Translations under genes and position numbers: made by a program
Shown: in pieces, positions 1 through 9,457 of the stretch
How positions within the stretch are numbered: position 1 is the stretch's first letter
Layout of the letters: every line of letters begins with the position of its first letter
The notes under the pieces: model-generated
Databases searched by the model: none
Told to the model about the DNA's origin: nothing
What the model saw: only the letters and a program-made list of their open reading frames with translations
Assembly: GCA_017889345.1 (NCBI GenBank)
Contig: JAGHEJ010000053.1
Location: 1-32,878, forward strand
Direction of reading: 5' to 3'
DNA: 32,878 bases
Source: Clostridiales bacterium
GTDB lineage: Bacteria > Bacillota > Clostridia > Clostridiales > Clostridiaceae

Positions 1-119
1 ACATAGATATGGAAGTTGAGTTAATAACACCAATAGCAATGGATGAAGGATTAAGATTTGCTATAAGAGAAGGTGGAAGAACTGTAGGTTCTGGAGTTGT
101 TTCTAAAATAAATAAATAG
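1..119 (+). CDS. tuf: Elongation factor Tu, C-terminal end (partial)
   Basis: The reading frame from base 3 gives 38 residues and a TAG stop at 117-119. They include the stretches [14 protein letters not shown] and [12 protein letters not shown], which are the hallmark end of EF-Tu domain 3. EF-Tu is the GTPase that brings aminoacyl-tRNA to the ribosomal A site. The gene begins before the window. In Firmicutes tuf closes the str operon just ahead of the S10 operon, which is the arrangement here. Confidence 0.96.
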   Translation, partial: IDMEVELITPIAMDEGLRFAIREGGRTVGSGVVSKINK

Positions 120-129
120 TATTTAATTG

Positions 130-171
130 TAAAGTAAATAGGGGCTAGATTTTCTAGTCTCATTTACTTTA
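130..171 (+). terminator. Long hairpin after tuf, probable terminator
   Basis: Bases 130-139 are the exact reverse complement of 162-171 (10 bp). After a bulged A at 140, 141-149 pair with 153-161 including two G-U pairs, leaving a TTT loop. The stem is very stable for such AT-rich DNA and lies 11 bases past the tuf stop. A clear T-run after the stem is missing; T-rich sequence lies only within the 3' arm. It may therefore be a leaky terminator or an mRNA 3'-end stabiliser. Confidence 0.65.
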
Positions 172-191
172 ACTATAGTAAAAATAAACTA

Positions 192-220
192 TTGAGTTAT
201 ATTTTGATTTATAGTATAAT
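192..220 (+). promoter_or_regulatory. Sigma-A-type promoter for the S10 operon
   Basis: TTGAGT at 192-197 and TATAAT at 215-220 are separated by exactly 17 bases. It is the best promoter match between the tuf hairpin and rpsJ. It implies an untranslated leader of roughly 90 bases before rpsJ, in which no convincing regulatory fold was seen. Confidence 0.7.
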
Positions 221-318
221 TATATAGTTATGTGTATATAGAAAATGAGAATATATACTTTAGGTTAAGAAGTTACTCTAGTTTATAAAACTGTAGATAT
301 ATAGAAGGAGGGAAAAAA

Positions 319-630
319 ATGAGCTTAAAACAGAAAATAAGAATAAAGCTTAAATCTTTTGATCATGTTATGCTTGATGGTGCTGTTTCTAAAATAGTTG
401 AAACTGCAAATGGTACTGGAGCAAAGGTGTGTGGACCAATTCCTCTTCCAGTGAAGAAAGAAAAAATAACAATTTTAAGATCTCCACACAAATATAAAGA
501 TTCAAGAGAACAGTTTGAAATTAGAACACACAAGAGATTAATTGATATTGTTAATCCTACACCAAAAACTGTGGAAGCACTAATGAGATTAGATGTTCCT
601 ACAGGTGTAGATATAGAGTTGAAGTTATAG
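319..630 (+). CDS. rpsJ: 30S ribosomal protein S10
   Basis: The 103-residue product has the S10 family length and the typical stretch [16 protein letters not shown] near residues 34-49, followed by the [19 protein letters not shown] region that forms the loop contacting 16S rRNA in the 30S head. S10 (NusE) also joins the NusB antitermination complex. The ATG follows AGAAGGAGGG at 302-311. It is the first gene of the long ribosomal operon, transcribed from the promoter at 192-220. Confidence 0.98.
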   Translation: MSLKQKIRIKLKSFDHVMLDGAVSKIVETANGTGAKVCGPIPLPVKKEKITILRSPHKYKDSREQFEIRTHKRLIDIVNPTPKTVEALMRLDVPTGVDIELKL

Positions 631-640
631 AATATTTTAT

Positions 641-668
641 GATTGATTGATAATAAAAATAATCAATC
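641..668 (+). other. Inverted repeat between rpsJ and rplC
   Basis: GATTGATT (641-648) is the reverse complement of AATCAATC (661-668), with a 12-base AT-rich loop. It lies between the rpsJ stop and the rplC ribosome binding site (AAAGGAGGAA, about 677-686). No T-run follows, so it is not a standard terminator. It could be an RNA-processing or translational element; the function is not known. Confidence 0.4.
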
Positions 669-693
669 CGCTCATAAAAGGAGGAAGAAAGAA

Positions 694-1332
694 ATGAAAA
701 AATCGATACTAGGTCAGAAAATAGGAATGACACAGATATTTAGTGAGAATGGTAATATGATACCTGTTACTGTTGTGTTGGCTGAACCAAATGTTGTTGC
801 TCAAGTTAAAACTCTTGATAAAGAAGGATATGATGCAATACAAGTTGGTTATGGATTAATAAGAGAAAAACTTGTAAATAACCCTAAAAAAGGTCATTTT
901 AGAAAAGCTGGAATAGAGTTTAAAAGACATTTAAAAGAATTTAGATTAGAGGATTGCTCTACTTATGAAGTTGGATCAGAAATAAAGGTTGATGTGTTTT
1001 CTGAGGGAGAGAAAGTTGATGTAATAGGAACTTCAAAAGGAAAGGGATTTCAAGGAACAATTAAAAGATGGAATGGACATAGAGGACCAATGTCACACGG
1101 TTCTAAATTTCATAGATCAGTAGGTTCTATGGGAGCTTCATCAGATCCATCAAGAACATTTAAAAACAAGAAGATGCCTGGAAGAATGGGTGGAAGAAAG
1201 TGTACTGTCCAAAATCTTGAGATTGTTAAGATTATTTCAGAAAAGAATCTTATATTGATAAAAGGATGTATACCAGGTCCTAATAAATCTATAGTTCAAA
1301 TTAGAGATTGTATAAAAAAAGGGAATAATTAG
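694..1332 (+). CDS. rplC: 50S ribosomal protein L3
   Basis: L3 is a primary 23S-binding protein whose loop reaches toward the peptidyl transferase centre. From the ATG at 694 the product begins [16 protein letters not shown], the standard L3 N-terminus, and is 212 residues long as expected. The motif [20 protein letters not shown] (central loop) is diagnostic. The frame stays open upstream to 643, but that start has no ribosome binding site, whereas 694 follows AAAGGAGGAA by a normal distance. Confidence 0.97.
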   Translation: MKKSILGQKIGMTQIFSENGNMIPVTVVLAEPNVVAQVKTLDKEGYDAIQVGYGLIREKLVNNPKKGHFRKAGIEFKRHLKEFRLEDCSTYEVGSEIKVDVFSEGEKVDVIGTSKGKGFQGTIKRWNGHRGPMSHGSKFHRSVGSMGASSDPSRTFKNKKMPGRMGGRKCTVQNLEIVKIISEKNLILIKGCIPGPNKSIVQIRDCIKKGNN

Positions 1333-1349
1333 TGAAAGGAGGAAATTAA

Positions 1350-1976
1350 ATGTCTAAAATAGCTGTTTATAATGTAGCGGGAGAAAAAGTTAGCGAATTG
1401 GAGTTAGCAAAAGATGTTTTCGATAGTGAAATAAAAGAATATGCCGTTCACCAAGTTGTAGTTGCACAGCTTGCAAATAAAAGACAAGGAACTCAATCAG
1501 CTAAGACAAGAGCTGAAGTTTCTGGTGGAGGTAAAAAGCCTTGGAGACAAAAAGGAACTGGAAGAGCGAGACAAGGATCTATAAGATCACCACAATGGGT
1601 ACATGGTGGAGTTGTGTTTGCGCCAAAACCAAGAGATTATAGAATGAGTATTTCTAAATCTTTAAAAAGAGTAGCTATGAAATCCGTTTTAACTAGCAAA
1701 GTTAGAGAAGATAAAATGGTAGTTTTAAATGAAATTCAATTTGAAGTTCCTAAAACTAAGGAAATGGTTAAGTTGGTGGATAAATTTGAAGTAAACAAGA
1801 AAGCATTAGTTGTTACGGTTGATGTTAATAAAAATGTTTACAGATCAAGTACTAACTTAGAAAATGTTAAAGTTATACCGGTAAATAACATTAATGTATA
1901 TGATTTATTGAAATATGAGAAGCTTATAATAACTCAAGATGCTGTTAAAAAACTTGAGGAGGTGTATTCTAATTGA
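1350..1976 (+). CDS. rplD: 50S ribosomal protein L4
   Basis: A 208-residue L4 (also called L1e). The signature [19 protein letters not shown] near residues 59-77 is the extended loop that lines the polypeptide exit tunnel and is a known site of macrolide-resistance changes. No such change is evident here. It starts at an ATG after AAAGGAGGAAA. Its TGA stop overlaps the TTG start of rplW, suggesting coupled translation. In enterobacteria L4 represses its own operon, but no matching leader was recognised here. Confidence 0.97.
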   Translation: MSKIAVYNVAGEKVSELELAKDVFDSEIKEYAVHQVVVAQLANKRQGTQSAKTRAEVSGGGKKPWRQKGTGRARQGSIRSPQWVHGGVVFAPKPRDYRMSISKSLKRVAMKSVLTSKVREDKMVVLNEIQFEVPKTKEMVKLVDKFEVNKKALVVTVDVNKNVYRSSTNLENVKVIPVNNINVYDLLKYEKLIITQDAVKKLEEVYSN

Positions 1977-2269
1977 AATTAACTAGTTATGATATAATTA
2001 TTAGACCTGTTATAACTGAGAAGAGCATGTCTTTAATGGGTGAAAGAAAGTATACTTTTATCGTACATAAAGATGTAAACAAAATTCAAATAAGAAATGC
2101 TGTTGAAGAGATTTTTGGTGTTCAAGTTGATAAAGTATTTACTATGAATTACTTAGGTAAAAAGAAAAGAGTTAGATTCCATCAAGGAAAGAAATCTGAT
2201 TATAAAAAAGCAATTGTTCAATTAAAAGTAGATAGTAAGGCAATAGAGTTTTTTAATTCTATGCAGTAA
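1973..2269 (+). CDS. rplW: 50S ribosomal protein L23
   Basis: L23 sits at the tunnel exit and is the docking site for trigger factor and SRP. The 98-residue product starts with [16 protein letters not shown], the family N-terminus, and contains the [14 protein letters not shown] region. The start is TTG inside TTGA, overlapping the rplD stop by four bases. GAGGAGGTG inside the end of rplD supplies the ribosome binding site. Confidence 0.96.
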   Translation: MKLTSYDIIIRPVITEKSMSLMGERKYTFIVHKDVNKIQIRNAVEEIFGVQVDKVFTMNYLGKKKRVRFHQGKKSDYKKAIVQLKVDSKAIEFFNSMQ

Positions 2270-2298
2270 ATGATTTTTAAAAAAAGGAGGAACGAATT

Positions 2299-3126
2299 TT
2301 GGGAATTAAGAAGTTAAATCCAACTACCCCTTCTCGTAGAAATATGACAGTTAATTCTTATGAAGAATTAACTACATGTAAACCAGAAAAATCTTTAGTA
2401 TATGGATTAAGAAAAACTGGTGGTAGAAATGCTCAAGGTAAGATAACTGTAAGACATATTGGGGGCGGAAATAAAAGAAAGTACAGAATTATAGATTTTA
2501 AAAGAGATAAAGATAATGTTGTTGGAATAGTTAAAACTGTGGAGTATGATCCAAATAGATCAACCTTTATATCTTTAATATCTTATTTAGATGGTGAGAA
2601 AAGATATATTTTAACACCAAGTGGATTAAAAATTGGTGATAGAATAGTATCTGGAACTGATGTTGATATAAAACCAGGAAACTGTTTGCCTTTAAATAAT
2701 ATACCGGTAGGTACTATGGTGCATAATATTGAGCTTAAAAAAGGAAAAGGTGGTCAAATAGTGAGATCAGCTGGATTAGCAGCTCAACTTATGGCGAAAG
2801 AAGGAAATTATGCAACTTTAAGATTACCAAGTGGAGAAATGAGATATGTAAGAATTGAGTGCAGAGCTACAATTGGAGTTCTTTCAAATGAATCTCATTC
2901 TATAATAAGTATTGGTAAAGCTGGAAGAAATAGACATAAGGGTATTAGACCAACAGTAAGAGGATCTGTTATGAACCCTTGCGATCACCCGCATGGTGGA
3001 GGAGAAGGAAGGAGCCCTATTGGAAGACCAAGTCCAGTTTCACCTTGGGGAGTTCCTACTTTAGGATATAAGACAAGAAAGAATAAGAAATATTCAGATA
3101 AATTAATTGTTAGAAAGAGAAAATAA
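2299..3126 (+). CDS. rplB: 50S ribosomal protein L2
   Basis: L2 is needed for subunit association and peptidyl transfer. At 275 residues it has family length. The C-terminal signature [19 protein letters not shown] around residues 225-243 includes the conserved histidine of the peptidyl transferase region. The start is TTG at 2299 after AAAAAGGAGGAA; the encoded [16 protein letters not shown] is the usual L2 N-terminus. Confidence 0.98.
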   Translation: MGIKKLNPTTPSRRNMTVNSYEELTTCKPEKSLVYGLRKTGGRNAQGKITVRHIGGGNKRKYRIIDFKRDKDNVVGIVKTVEYDPNRSTFISLISYLDGEKRYILTPSGLKIGDRIVSGTDVDIKPGNCLPLNNIPVGTMVHNIELKKGKGGQIVRSAGLAAQLMAKEGNYATLRLPSGEMRYVRIECRATIGVLSNESHSIISIGKAGRNRHKGIRPTVRGSVMNPCDHPHGGGEGRSPIGRPSPVSPWGVPTLGYKTRKNKKYSDKLIVRKRK

Positions 3127-3156
3127 AATTTTTAATTAAGGAAGGAGGTTTTACTT

Positions 3157-3435
3157 TTGGGTAGATCTACAAAAAAAGGACCATTTATACAAAAGGTTTT
3201 ATTAGATAGAATTTTAGAAATGAATAAAAATGGGGAAAAGAAAGTTATTAAAACTTGGTCAAGAAGTTCTACAATATTTCCAGAAATGATAGGACACACT
3301 ATTGGTGTTCATGATGGAAGAAAGCACGTTCCAGTTTATATAACTGAAGATATGGTTGGTCACAAGTTAGGAGAATTTGCACTTACAAGAACTTATAAAG
3401 GTCACGTTGATCAAAAAACGTCTAGAGTTAGATAG
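3157..3435 (+). CDS. rpsS: 30S ribosomal protein S19
   Basis: S19 lies in the 30S head, pairs with S13 and contacts the A-site tRNA region. The product is 92 residues, opens GRSTKKGPF and contains [20 protein letters not shown] and [12 protein letters not shown], all typical. Translation starts at TTG (3157) after AAGGAAGGAGG. Confidence 0.97.
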   Translation: MGRSTKKGPFIQKVLLDRILEMNKNGEKKVIKTWSRSSTIFPEMIGHTIGVHDGRKHVPVYITEDMVGHKLGEFALTRTYKGHVDQKTSRVR

Positions 3436-3460
3436 AGAATATTAAGAGGAGTTGAGGATT

Positions 3461-3799
3461 TTGGATACTAAAGCAGTGGCTAAGTATATAAGAATGTCGC
3501 CTACTAAAATAAACGTTGTTTTAAAGTTAATAAGAGGAAAATCTGTTAATGATGCATATGCAATGTTACTTTGCACTGATAGAAGAGCTGTTAAAGTTGT
3601 AGAAAAGGTGTTAAAATCTGCTGTTGCTAATGCTGAAAACAATAATGGGCTTGACAAAAATACGCTTTTTGTAAAAGAAGCATATGTAAATAATGGTCCT
3701 ATTTTAAAAAGGTTTAGACCTAGAGCTCAAGGGAGAGCTTTTAGAATAAATAAAAGAACAAGTCATATTACTGTTGTTGTAGGAGAAAATACAAAATAA
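3461..3799 (+). CDS. rplV: 50S ribosomal protein L22
   Basis: L22 contacts all 23S domains and its beta-hairpin lines the exit tunnel. Two TTG codons, 3452 and 3461, could start this frame. 3461 is preferred: GAGGAG at 3446-3451 is then nine bases upstream, while 3452 directly abuts it, and the product then begins (M)[13 protein letters not shown] as in other L22 proteins. That gives 112 residues. The C-terminal motif [20 protein letters not shown] is the family signature. Confidence 0.95.
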   Translation: MDTKAVAKYIRMSPTKINVVLKLIRGKSVNDAYAMLLCTDRRAVKVVEKVLKSAVANAENNNGLDKNTLFVKEAYVNNGPILKRFRPRAQGRAFRINKRTSHITVVVGENTK

Positions 3800-3816
3800 A
3801 GGAGGTAACCAATTAA

Positions 3817-4485
3817 ATGGGTCAAAAAGTTAATCCACATGGTTTAAGGGTTGGTATAGTTAAAGATTGGTCTTCTAAATGGTATGCAGATAAGAAAGAT
3901 TTTGCAAGGTTTTTGGAAGAGGATTTTAAAATAAGAAAAGCGTTAAAGAAAAGATATTATTCTGCAGGTATTTCTAAGATAGAGATTGAGAGAAGTGTAA
4001 AAAAAATAAAAATAAGCATATATACTGCTAAACCAGGTGTTATAATCGGTAAAGGTGGATCAGGAATTGAATTAGTTAAATCAGAGGTTCAAAAGATAGA
4101 TTCAAGTAACAGTAATATAGTTATAAATATAGTTGAGGTTAAAGCGGTTGATATGGATGCACAATTAGTTGCTGAAAATATTGCATCACAACTTGAGAGA
4201 CGTGTGTCTTTTAGAAGAGCTATGAAGCAAGCTATGCAAAGAACTATGAAAATGAAAGCTATGGGTATTAAAACAGCTGTTTCAGGAAGACTTGGAGGAG
4301 CTGATATAGCTAGAACGGAACATTATCATGAGGGAACTATTCCTCTACAGACTTTAAGAGCTGATATAGATTATGGATTTGCTGAAGCGGACACAACATA
4401 TGGAAAACTAGGTGTTAAAGTTTGGATATATAGAGGTAAAGTATTGCCAAACAAAAATAATACAAACAAGAGGGAAAAAGTGTAG
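3817..4485 (+). CDS. rpsC: 30S ribosomal protein S3
   Basis: A 222-residue S3, part of the mRNA entry channel with S4 and S5. It opens [14 protein letters not shown], carries the KH RNA-binding GxxG motif in [13 protein letters not shown] (about residues 73-85), and has [18 protein letters not shown] (about 155-172) in the C-terminal domain. The ATG follows AAAGGAGGTAACC. Confidence 0.98.
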   Translation: MGQKVNPHGLRVGIVKDWSSKWYADKKDFARFLEEDFKIRKALKKRYYSAGISKIEIERSVKKIKISIYTAKPGVIIGKGGSGIELVKSEVQKIDSSNSNIVINIVEVKAVDMDAQLVAENIASQLERRVSFRRAMKQAMQRTMKMKAMGIKTAVSGRLGGADIARTEHYHEGTIPLQTLRADIDYGFAEADTTYGKLGVKVWIYRGKVLPNKNNTNKREKV

Positions 4486-4503
4486 AAAGGAGGAAAGAAG
4501 CTT

Positions 4504-4938
4504 ATGTTAATGCCAAGAAGAGTTAAATATCGTAGAGTTCAAAAAGGGAGAATGAGAGGAAATTCTAAAGCAGGTACAAAAATAGCTTATGGAGATTATG
4601 CTTTAGTTGCTATGAGTAGTTCTTGGATTACAAGTAATCAGATAGAGGCTGCCAGAATTGCTATTAACAGATATATAAAAAGAGGTGGTAAATTACATAT
4701 AAAAGTATTTCCTCATAAATCTGTTACTAAAAAGCCAGCTGAAGTGCGTATGGGATCAGGAAAAGGAGCTCCAGAGTATTTTGTTGCTGTAGTAAAACCA
4801 GGAAGAATTATGTTTGAATTATCTGGTGTATCTGAAGAACTTGCGAGAGAGGCTATGAGATTAGCTTCCCATAAATTACCTGTAAAAACTAAATTCTTAA
4901 CAAGAAGAGATTTTGATGAAATGAGTGGTGGTGAATAA
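4504..4938 (+). CDS. rplP: 50S ribosomal protein L16
   Basis: L16 helps position A-site tRNA and is assembled late. At 144 residues with the N-terminus [17 protein letters not shown] it matches the family. The signature [20 protein letters not shown] is present. The start is ATG at 4504 after AAAGGAGGAAAG. The next gene, rpmC, begins five bases after the stop, and its ribosome binding site lies inside the end of rplP, which suggests translational coupling. Confidence 0.97.
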   Translation: MLMPRRVKYRRVQKGRMRGNSKAGTKIAYGDYALVAMSSSWITSNQIEAARIAINRYIKRGGKLHIKVFPHKSVTKKPAEVRMGSGKGAPEYFVAVVKPGRIMFELSGVSEELAREAMRLASHKLPVKTKFLTRRDFDEMSGGE

Positions 4939-4943
4939 TAACT

Positions 4944-5153
4944 ATGAAAATTAGAGAATTAAATGATATAAGAAATTTAGATCTTCAAGAAATGAATAGT
5001 AAACTTATGGATTTAAAATCAGAACTTTTCAATTTAAGATTCCAGTTAACAGTGGGTCAATTAGAAAACCCTATGAGAATTAGAGAAGTTAAAAAATCTA
5101 TTGCTCAAATTAAGACTATTATGAGAGAAGAAGAGATAAAACAATTAAGATAA
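4944..5153 (+). CDS. rpmC: 50S ribosomal protein L29
   Basis: A 69-residue helical-hairpin protein next to L23 at the exit tunnel. [20 protein letters not shown] and [17 protein letters not shown] are the L29 signature. There is no strong AGGAGG in the short gap; GGTGGTGA in the last codons of rplP is the likely ribosome binding site. Confidence 0.95.
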   Translation: MKIRELNDIRNLDLQEMNSKLMDLKSELFNLRFQLTVGQLENPMRIREVKKSIAQIKTIMREEEIKQLR

Positions 5154-5172
5154 TAAGTAAGGAGGGTTTTAA

Positions 5173-5427
5173 GTGGAAAGAAATTCAAGGAAAGTTAAAA
5201 TAGGAACAGTTGTTTCAGATAAAATGCAAAAAACTATTGTTGTTGCAGTTGAAGGAAAGAAAAAACATCCATTATATGGTAAGGTTCTTAAAGTTACTAA
5301 TAAATTTAAAGCTCATGATGAGAATAATGACGCTAAAATTAATGATAAAGTTTTAATAATGGAAACAAGACCATTATCAAAAGAAAAAAGATGGAGATTA
5401 GTTGAGGTTTTAGAACGAGCTAAATAA
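5173..5427 (+). CDS. rpsQ: 30S ribosomal protein S17
   Basis: S17 is an OB-fold primary 16S-binding protein. The 84-residue product contains [19 protein letters not shown] and the [18 protein letters not shown] tail typical of S17. It uses a GTG start at 5173 behind AAGGAGGG. Confidence 0.96.
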   Translation: MERNSRKVKIGTVVSDKMQKTIVVAVEGKKKHPLYGKVLKVTNKFKAHDENNDAKINDKVLIMETRPLSKEKRWRLVEVLERAK

Positions 5428-5444
5428 TTAGGGGAGAGGTAAGG

Positions 5445-5813
5445 ATGATACAAGAATTAAGTAGATTAAGAGTTGCCGATAACACAGGTGCTAAAGAAGT
5501 AATGTGTATAAGAGTTCTAGGTGGATCTAGAAGAAAGAGTGGCAACATTGGAGATATCATAGTTGCTAGCGTTAAGAATGCATCACCAGGTGGCGTTGTA
5601 AAAAAAGGTGATGTTGTTAAAGCGATAATTGTAAGAACGGTTAAAGGTGTAGGACGTCCGGATGGTTCTTACATAAAATTTGATGATAATGCAGTAGTTA
5701 TATTAAAAGATGATGGGCAACCAAGAGGTACAAGAATTTTTGGACCAGTAGCAAGAGAGTTAAGAGATAAGGATTGTATGAAGATACTTTCTTTAGCTCC
5801 AGAAGTTTTATAA
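5445..5813 (+). CDS. rplN: 50S ribosomal protein L14
   Basis: L14 forms intersubunit bridges and is the docking site of the silencing factor RsfS. At 122 residues, with [20 protein letters not shown] at the start and [17 protein letters not shown] near the end, it is a full-length L14. An ATG follows GGGGAGAGG. It opens the part equivalent to the spc operon, but no separate promoter was seen before it. Confidence 0.97.
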   Translation: MIQELSRLRVADNTGAKEVMCIRVLGGSRRKSGNIGDIIVASVKNASPGGVVKKGDVVKAIIVRTVKGVGRPDGSYIKFDDNAVVILKDDGQPRGTRIFGPVARELRDKDCMKILSLAPEVL

Positions 5814-5828
5814 TTTGGAGGTCATAAA

Positions 5829-6137
5829 ATGCATGTTAAAAAGAATGACACGGTTTTAGTTCTTTCTGGTAAAGATAAAGATAAAATTGGTGAAGTTTTA
5901 AAAGTTAATCCTAAAAAAAATACAGTGATTGTAAGTGGCGTAAATATTGTAACTAAACATAAGAAACCAAGTCGTGAAAATATGCAAGGAGGAATAATAA
6001 AAGTTGAAGCTCCTATAAATGCATCTAAAGTTATGCTATATTGTAATAAATGTAAAAAAACGACAAGAATCAAACATGAATTTTTAAATGATGGAAGCAA
6101 GGTAAGAGTTTGCAGACACTGTAGTGAAAATTTATAA
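5829..6137 (+). CDS. rplX: 50S ribosomal protein L24
   Basis: L24 nucleates 50S assembly. The 102-residue product has the KOW motif near the N-terminus (KKNDTVLVLSGKDKDKIGEV) and the conserved NIVTKHKKPS. Four cysteines (72, 75, 95, 98) in two CxxC pairs could bind zinc, as in many Firmicute L24 proteins. The start is ATG at 5829 after TTTGGAGGTC. Confidence 0.96.
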   Translation: MHVKKNDTVLVLSGKDKDKIGEVLKVNPKKNTVIVSGVNIVTKHKKPSRENMQGGIIKVEAPINASKVMLYCNKCKKTTRIKHEFLNDGSKVRVCRHCSENL

Positions 6138-6157
6138 ATGAAAGGAGTTTGTAAAAT

Positions 6158-6697
6158 TTGTCTAGATTAAAGGAGAAATATACTAACGAAATAGTTAGTA
6201 GTTTAATAGAAAAATTTGGTTATAAGAATCAAATGCAAGTTCCTAAAGTAGAAAAAATCGTTATAAATATGGGAGTAGGAGAAGCTAAAGATAACGTAAA
6301 AACTTTAGAAGCTGCAGTTAATGATTTACAGTTAATATCAGGTCAGAAACCAGTTGTATGTAGAGCGAAAAAATCAATTTCAAATTTTAAATTAAGAGAA
6401 AATATGCCTATAGGATGTAAGGTTACATTAAGAAAAAATAGGATGTATGATTTTATAGATAAATTGTTAAATGTTGCTTTACCACGTGTAAGAGATTTTA
6501 GAGGAGTTTCTGAAAAAAGTTTTGATGGAAGAGGAAACTATACACTAGGATTAAAAGAACATTTAATATTCCCTGAAATAGAGTATGATAAAATTGACAA
6601 AATAAGAGGTCTAGAGGTTATATTTGTTACAACTGCTAAGACTGATGAAGAAGCTAGAGAATTATTGAGATTTTTAGGAATGCCATTTGCTAATTAA
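6158..6697 (+). CDS. rplE: 50S ribosomal protein L5
   Basis: L5 binds 5S rRNA and forms a bridge to the 30S head. The 179-residue protein contains [40 protein letters not shown] and [16 protein letters not shown], all diagnostic. The start is TTG (6158), twelve or so bases after AAAGGAG, giving (M)[11 protein letters not shown] as in other L5 proteins. Confidence 0.96.
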   Translation: MSRLKEKYTNEIVSSLIEKFGYKNQMQVPKVEKIVINMGVGEAKDNVKTLEAAVNDLQLISGQKPVVCRAKKSISNFKLRENMPIGCKVTLRKNRMYDFIDKLLNVALPRVRDFRGVSEKSFDGRGNYTLGLKEHLIFPEIEYDKIDKIRGLEVIFVTTAKTDEEARELLRFLGMPFAN

Positions 6698-6720
6698 TTT
6701 ATAAATAAGGAGGTAAAATT

Positions 6721-6906
6721 GTGGCACGTAAGGCAATAATTGAAAAATGGAAAAAACCTGCTAAGTATAAAACAAGAGTTTATACAAGATGTAATTTGTG
6801 TGGTAGACCACATGCTGTATTAAGAAAATTTGGTATATGTAGAATTTGTTTCAGAGAATTAGCGTATAAAGGTCAAATTCCTGGATGTACAAAATCAAGT
6901 TGGTAA
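6721..6906 (+). CDS. rpsN: 30S ribosomal protein S14, zinc-binding type
   Basis: A 61-residue short S14 (also called type Z). Cysteines 24, 27, 40 and 43 form the zinc ribbon CNLC...CRIC. The tail [16 protein letters not shown] is the typical end. It starts with GTG at 6721 after AAGGAGG. Its location between rplE and rpsH is the standard one for the zinc-containing form. A zinc-free paralogue, if any, is not in this window. Confidence 0.97.
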   Translation: MARKAIIEKWKKPAKYKTRVYTRCNLCGRPHAVLRKFGICRICFRELAYKGQIPGCTKSSW

Positions 6907-6931
6907 AAGTAGAAAGGAGGCACAAATAGAT

Positions 6932-7330
6932 ATGGTAATGACTGATCCGATTGCGGATTTATTGACTAGAATAAGAAATGCTAATACTATAAGACGTGAA
7001 ATTTTAGAAGTTCCAACTTCTAAAATAAAGAAGGAAATTTTGAGAATTTTATTAGATGAAGGATATATAAAATCATACGAAGATTATAATGATGGGGTTG
7101 TTCCTATGATTAAAATCAATTTAAAATATGGTAGAAATAATGAAAAAGTTATAACAGGACTTAAAAGAATTTCTAAACCTGGACTTAGAGTTTATTGTAA
7201 GAAGGACAATATACCACGTGTACTTAGTGGATTAGGAATAGCTATAATATCAACATCTAAAGGAATGATGGTTGATAGGGAAGCTAGAAAATTAGGATTA
7301 GGCGGAGAAGTTATTTGTTATATTTGGTAA
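6932..7330 (+). CDS. rpsH: 30S ribosomal protein S8
   Basis: S8 binds helix 21 of 16S rRNA early in assembly and in enterobacteria represses the spc operon. The 132-residue product opens [16 protein letters not shown] and ends [11 protein letters not shown], matching the family. The ATG at 6932 (MVMTDP) or at 6938 could be used; 6932 gives the commonest form. The AAAGGAGG lies about 11 bases upstream. Confidence 0.97.
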   Translation: MVMTDPIADLLTRIRNANTIRREILEVPTSKIKKEILRILLDEGYIKSYEDYNDGVVPMIKINLKYGRNNEKVITGLKRISKPGLRVYCKKDNIPRVLSGLGIAIISTSKGMMVDREARKLGLGGEVICYIW

Positions 7331-7356
7331 GAAAAGTTTTATAGGAGGTATTTAAT

Positions 7357-7899
7357 ATGTCTAGAGTTGGTAAATTACCTATAATTTTACCAAATGGAGT
7401 TGAAGTAAAAGTTGATTCTAGCAATGTTGTTACAGTAAAAGGGAGTAAAGGTGTTTTGGTAAAGAAAATGCCAGGAGAGGTAGTTATAAAACAAGAGGAA
7501 CAACAAATAATCGTTGAAAGAAAAAATGATAATAAACATAATAGACAAATGCATGGATTAACAAGAGCTCTTATTTTCAATATGGTAAATGGTGTTTCTG
7601 AAGGATATCAAAAAACTTTGGAATTAAATGGTGTTGGATATAGAGCACAACTTAAAGGTAAAAATATTGTTTTAAATTTAGGATATTCACACCCAGTAGA
7701 AATTTTAGGGGTTGAGGGTATTACATATGAAGTTCCAAATCAAACTCAAATAGTTGTCAAAGGAATCGACAAACAGTTGGTAGGAGAGGTTGCAGCTAAA
7801 ATTAGACAATGGAGAAAACCAGAACCTTATAAAGGTAAAGGGATTAAATATTCTGATGAGATTATAAGAAGAAAAGAAGGTAAGACTGGTAAGAAGTAA
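7357..7899 (+). CDS. rplF: 50S ribosomal protein L6
   Basis: L6 lies near the factor-binding site under the L7/L12 stalk. The 180 residues show the expected duplication of two related domains. Features are MSRVGKLPIILPNGVEV at the start, LELNGVGYRAQLKGKNIVLN in the middle, and RQWRKPEPYKGKGIKYSDE near the C-terminus, the family signature. The ATG follows ATAGGAGG. Confidence 0.97.
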   Translation: MSRVGKLPIILPNGVEVKVDSSNVVTVKGSKGVLVKKMPGEVVIKQEEQQIIVERKNDNKHNRQMHGLTRALIFNMVNGVSEGYQKTLELNGVGYRAQLKGKNIVLNLGYSHPVEILGVEGITYEVPNQTQIVVKGIDKQLVGEVAAKIRQWRKPEPYKGKGIKYSDEIIRRKEGKTGKK

Positions 7900-7928
7900 T
7901 ATCTAAAATATAGAAAGGAGAGAAGAAT

Positions 7929-8288
7929 GTGATTAAGAAATTCGATAAAGTATCAAAGAGAAAAAGAAGACATTTAAAAATTAGGAAAAAAATATCTGGA
8001 ACAGCAGTTATTCCAAGATTGTGTGTATTTAGAAGTGCTAAGAACATATATGCTCAGTTAATAGATGATGAAAATGGAGTTACATTAGTATCAGCTTCTA
8101 CACTTGATAAAGATTTTAGTGGAGTTGGAAGTAACAAAGAAGCAGCAAGAGAAATAGGAAAAAAGATAGCGCAAAAAGCAATTCAAAAAAATATAACAAG
8201 TGTTGTATTTGATAGAAATGGATATTTATATCATGGAAGAGTTTCTGAATTAGCTGAAGGTGCAAGAGAAGAAGGTTTACAATTTTAA
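7929..8288 (+). CDS. rplR: 50S ribosomal protein L18
   Basis: L18 carries 5S rRNA into the 50S subunit with L5. It is 119 residues, basic at the N-terminus, with [19 protein letters not shown], the [11 protein letters not shown] motif and the GAREEGLQF end, all typical. The start is GTG at 7929 after GAAAGGAGAG; an overlapping ATG at 7927 is in another frame. Confidence 0.96.
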   Translation: MIKKFDKVSKRKRRHLKIRKKISGTAVIPRLCVFRSAKNIYAQLIDDENGVTLVSASTLDKDFSGVGSNKEAAREIGKKIAQKAIQKNITSVVFDRNGYLYHGRVSELAEGAREEGLQF

Positions 8289-8309
8289 TGCTAGGGGAGG
8301 TAAATCAAG

Positions 8310-8807
8310 GTGAAATCTAAAGGGAATGTTTCGGAACTAAAAGAAAAAGTAGTATTTATAAATAGAGTTACTAAAGTAGTAAAAGGTGGTAGAAACTTTA
8401 GATTTAGTGCATTAGTAGTTGTTGGAGATGGTAAAGGATATGTTGGAGTTGGTACTGGTAAATCAGCAGAAGTACCAGATGCAATAAGAAAGGGAATCGA
8501 AGACGCTAAGAAAAATTTAATTTATGTTCCTATTATTAAAGATACTATACCACATGAAGTAGCAGGTACATTTGGAAGATCTAAAGTTTTGATAATGCCG
8601 GCCAGAAAAGGTACAGGTATTATAGCTGGTGGACCTGTTAGAAGTGTTATAGAATTAGTAGGAATAAAAAATGTTACAGCTAAATCATTAGGTTCTAATA
8701 ATCCTAAAAATGTTGTTGAGGCTACATTTAATGCATTATTATCTTTAAGAACACTAGATAAGATAGCAGAGCTTAGAGATAAAAGTGTTGCACAAATAAT
8801 AAGTTAG
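8310..8807 (+). CDS. rpsE: 30S ribosomal protein S5
   Basis: S5 helps form the mRNA entry site and affects decoding accuracy. At 165 residues it has the double-stranded-RNA-binding-like N-terminal domain ([20 protein letters not shown]) and the C-terminal motif [20 protein letters not shown]. The start is GTG at 8310, behind AGGGGAGG. Confidence 0.97.
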   Translation: MKSKGNVSELKEKVVFINRVTKVVKGGRNFRFSALVVVGDGKGYVGVGTGKSAEVPDAIRKGIEDAKKNLIYVPIIKDTIPHEVAGTFGRSKVLIMPARKGTGIIAGGPVRSVIELVGIKNVTAKSLGSNNPKNVVEATFNALLSLRTLDKIAELRDKSVAQIIS

Positions 8808-8818
8808 GAGTTATTAAA

Positions 8819-8998
8819 ATGAATAAAATAAGGATTCGTTTAAAAAGAAGTCTAATTGGTAGAAGGAAAGATCAAAAAGATACTGTTTACGCCTTAGGAT
8901 TAAAGAAAATTGGTAATGTTGTAGAGCATGAGAAAAGTTCGCAAATCCTTGGAATGGTAAATAAGGTTAAATTTTTATTAGAAATCGTTGAGATATAA
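8819..8998 (+). CDS. rpmD: 50S ribosomal protein L30
   Basis: A short gene of 59 residues read directly from the sequence. It begins [19 protein letters not shown] and contains the [13 protein letters not shown] stretch, then [12 protein letters not shown], a good match for bacterial L30. ATG at 8819 follows TAGGAG, which overlaps the rpsE stop. The location between rpsE and rplO is the invariant one for rpmD. Confidence 0.94.
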   Translation: MNKIRIRLKRSLIGRRKDQKDTVYALGLKKIGNVVEHEKSSQILGMVNKVKFLLEIVEI

Positions 8999-9011
8999 GG
9001 AGGTTTTAATA

Positions 9012-9452
9012 ATGAAATTACATGAATTAAAACCAGCTCCTGGAAGTAAAAAGACAAGTAAAAGGCTTGGACGAGGTACAGGATCAGGATTGGGAAGAAA
9101 TTCAGGTAAAGGAGAAAAAGGTCAAAAATCTAGAAGTGGCGGAGGCGTTAGATTAGGATTTGAAGGTGGTCAGATGCCATTATATAGACGTGTACCTAAA
9201 AGAGGATTTACTAATATTCATAGAAAAGAGTATGCTATTTTAAATTTAGACAGATTAAATATATTTGAAAACGGAGTAGAAGTTACAGAACAAGTTTTAC
9301 TAAAGAAAAAGCTAATTAGTGATTTAAAAAATGGTGTAAAGATTCTTGCAAAAGGTGAGTTGGAGAGGAGTTTAAGTATAAAGGTTTCTAAATTTTCACA
9401 GGCTGCTAAAGAGAAAATTGAAGCTGCTGGTGGAAAAGTAGAGGTGATTTAG
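9012..9452 (+). CDS. rplO: 50S ribosomal protein L15
   Basis: L15 is a late assembly protein with a long basic extension. From ATG 9012 the product begins [14 protein letters not shown] and carries the glycine/lysine-rich [20 protein letters not shown], then [18 protein letters not shown]; it is 146 residues. The frame is open further upstream into rpmD, but 9012 is preferred because AAGGAGG precedes it and the product then matches the family start. Confidence 0.97.
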   Translation: MKLHELKPAPGSKKTSKRLGRGTGSGLGRNSGKGEKGQKSRSGGGVRLGFEGGQMPLYRRVPKRGFTNIHRKEYAILNLDRLNIFENGVEVTEQVLLKKKLISDLKNGVKILAKGELERSLSIKVSKFSQAAKEKIEAAGGKVEVI

Positions 9453-9457
9453 ACGTA

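Noticed and set aside
643..693. Upstream extension of rplC
   Set aside because: It would add 17 residues absent from L3 and run through the ribosome binding site used by the ATG at 694.
3442..3657. Minus-strand open frame across rplV
   Set aside because: It is antisense to a clear ribosomal protein gene, has no ribosome binding site or family resemblance, and its hydrophobic product is the mirror of an AT-rich coding sequence.
5822..6100. Minus-strand open frame across rplX
   Set aside because: It lies wholly antisense to L24 and has no independent support.
7311..8047. Minus-strand open frames across rplF and the start of rplR
   Set aside because: Both are antisense to well-supported ribosomal genes, without start signals.
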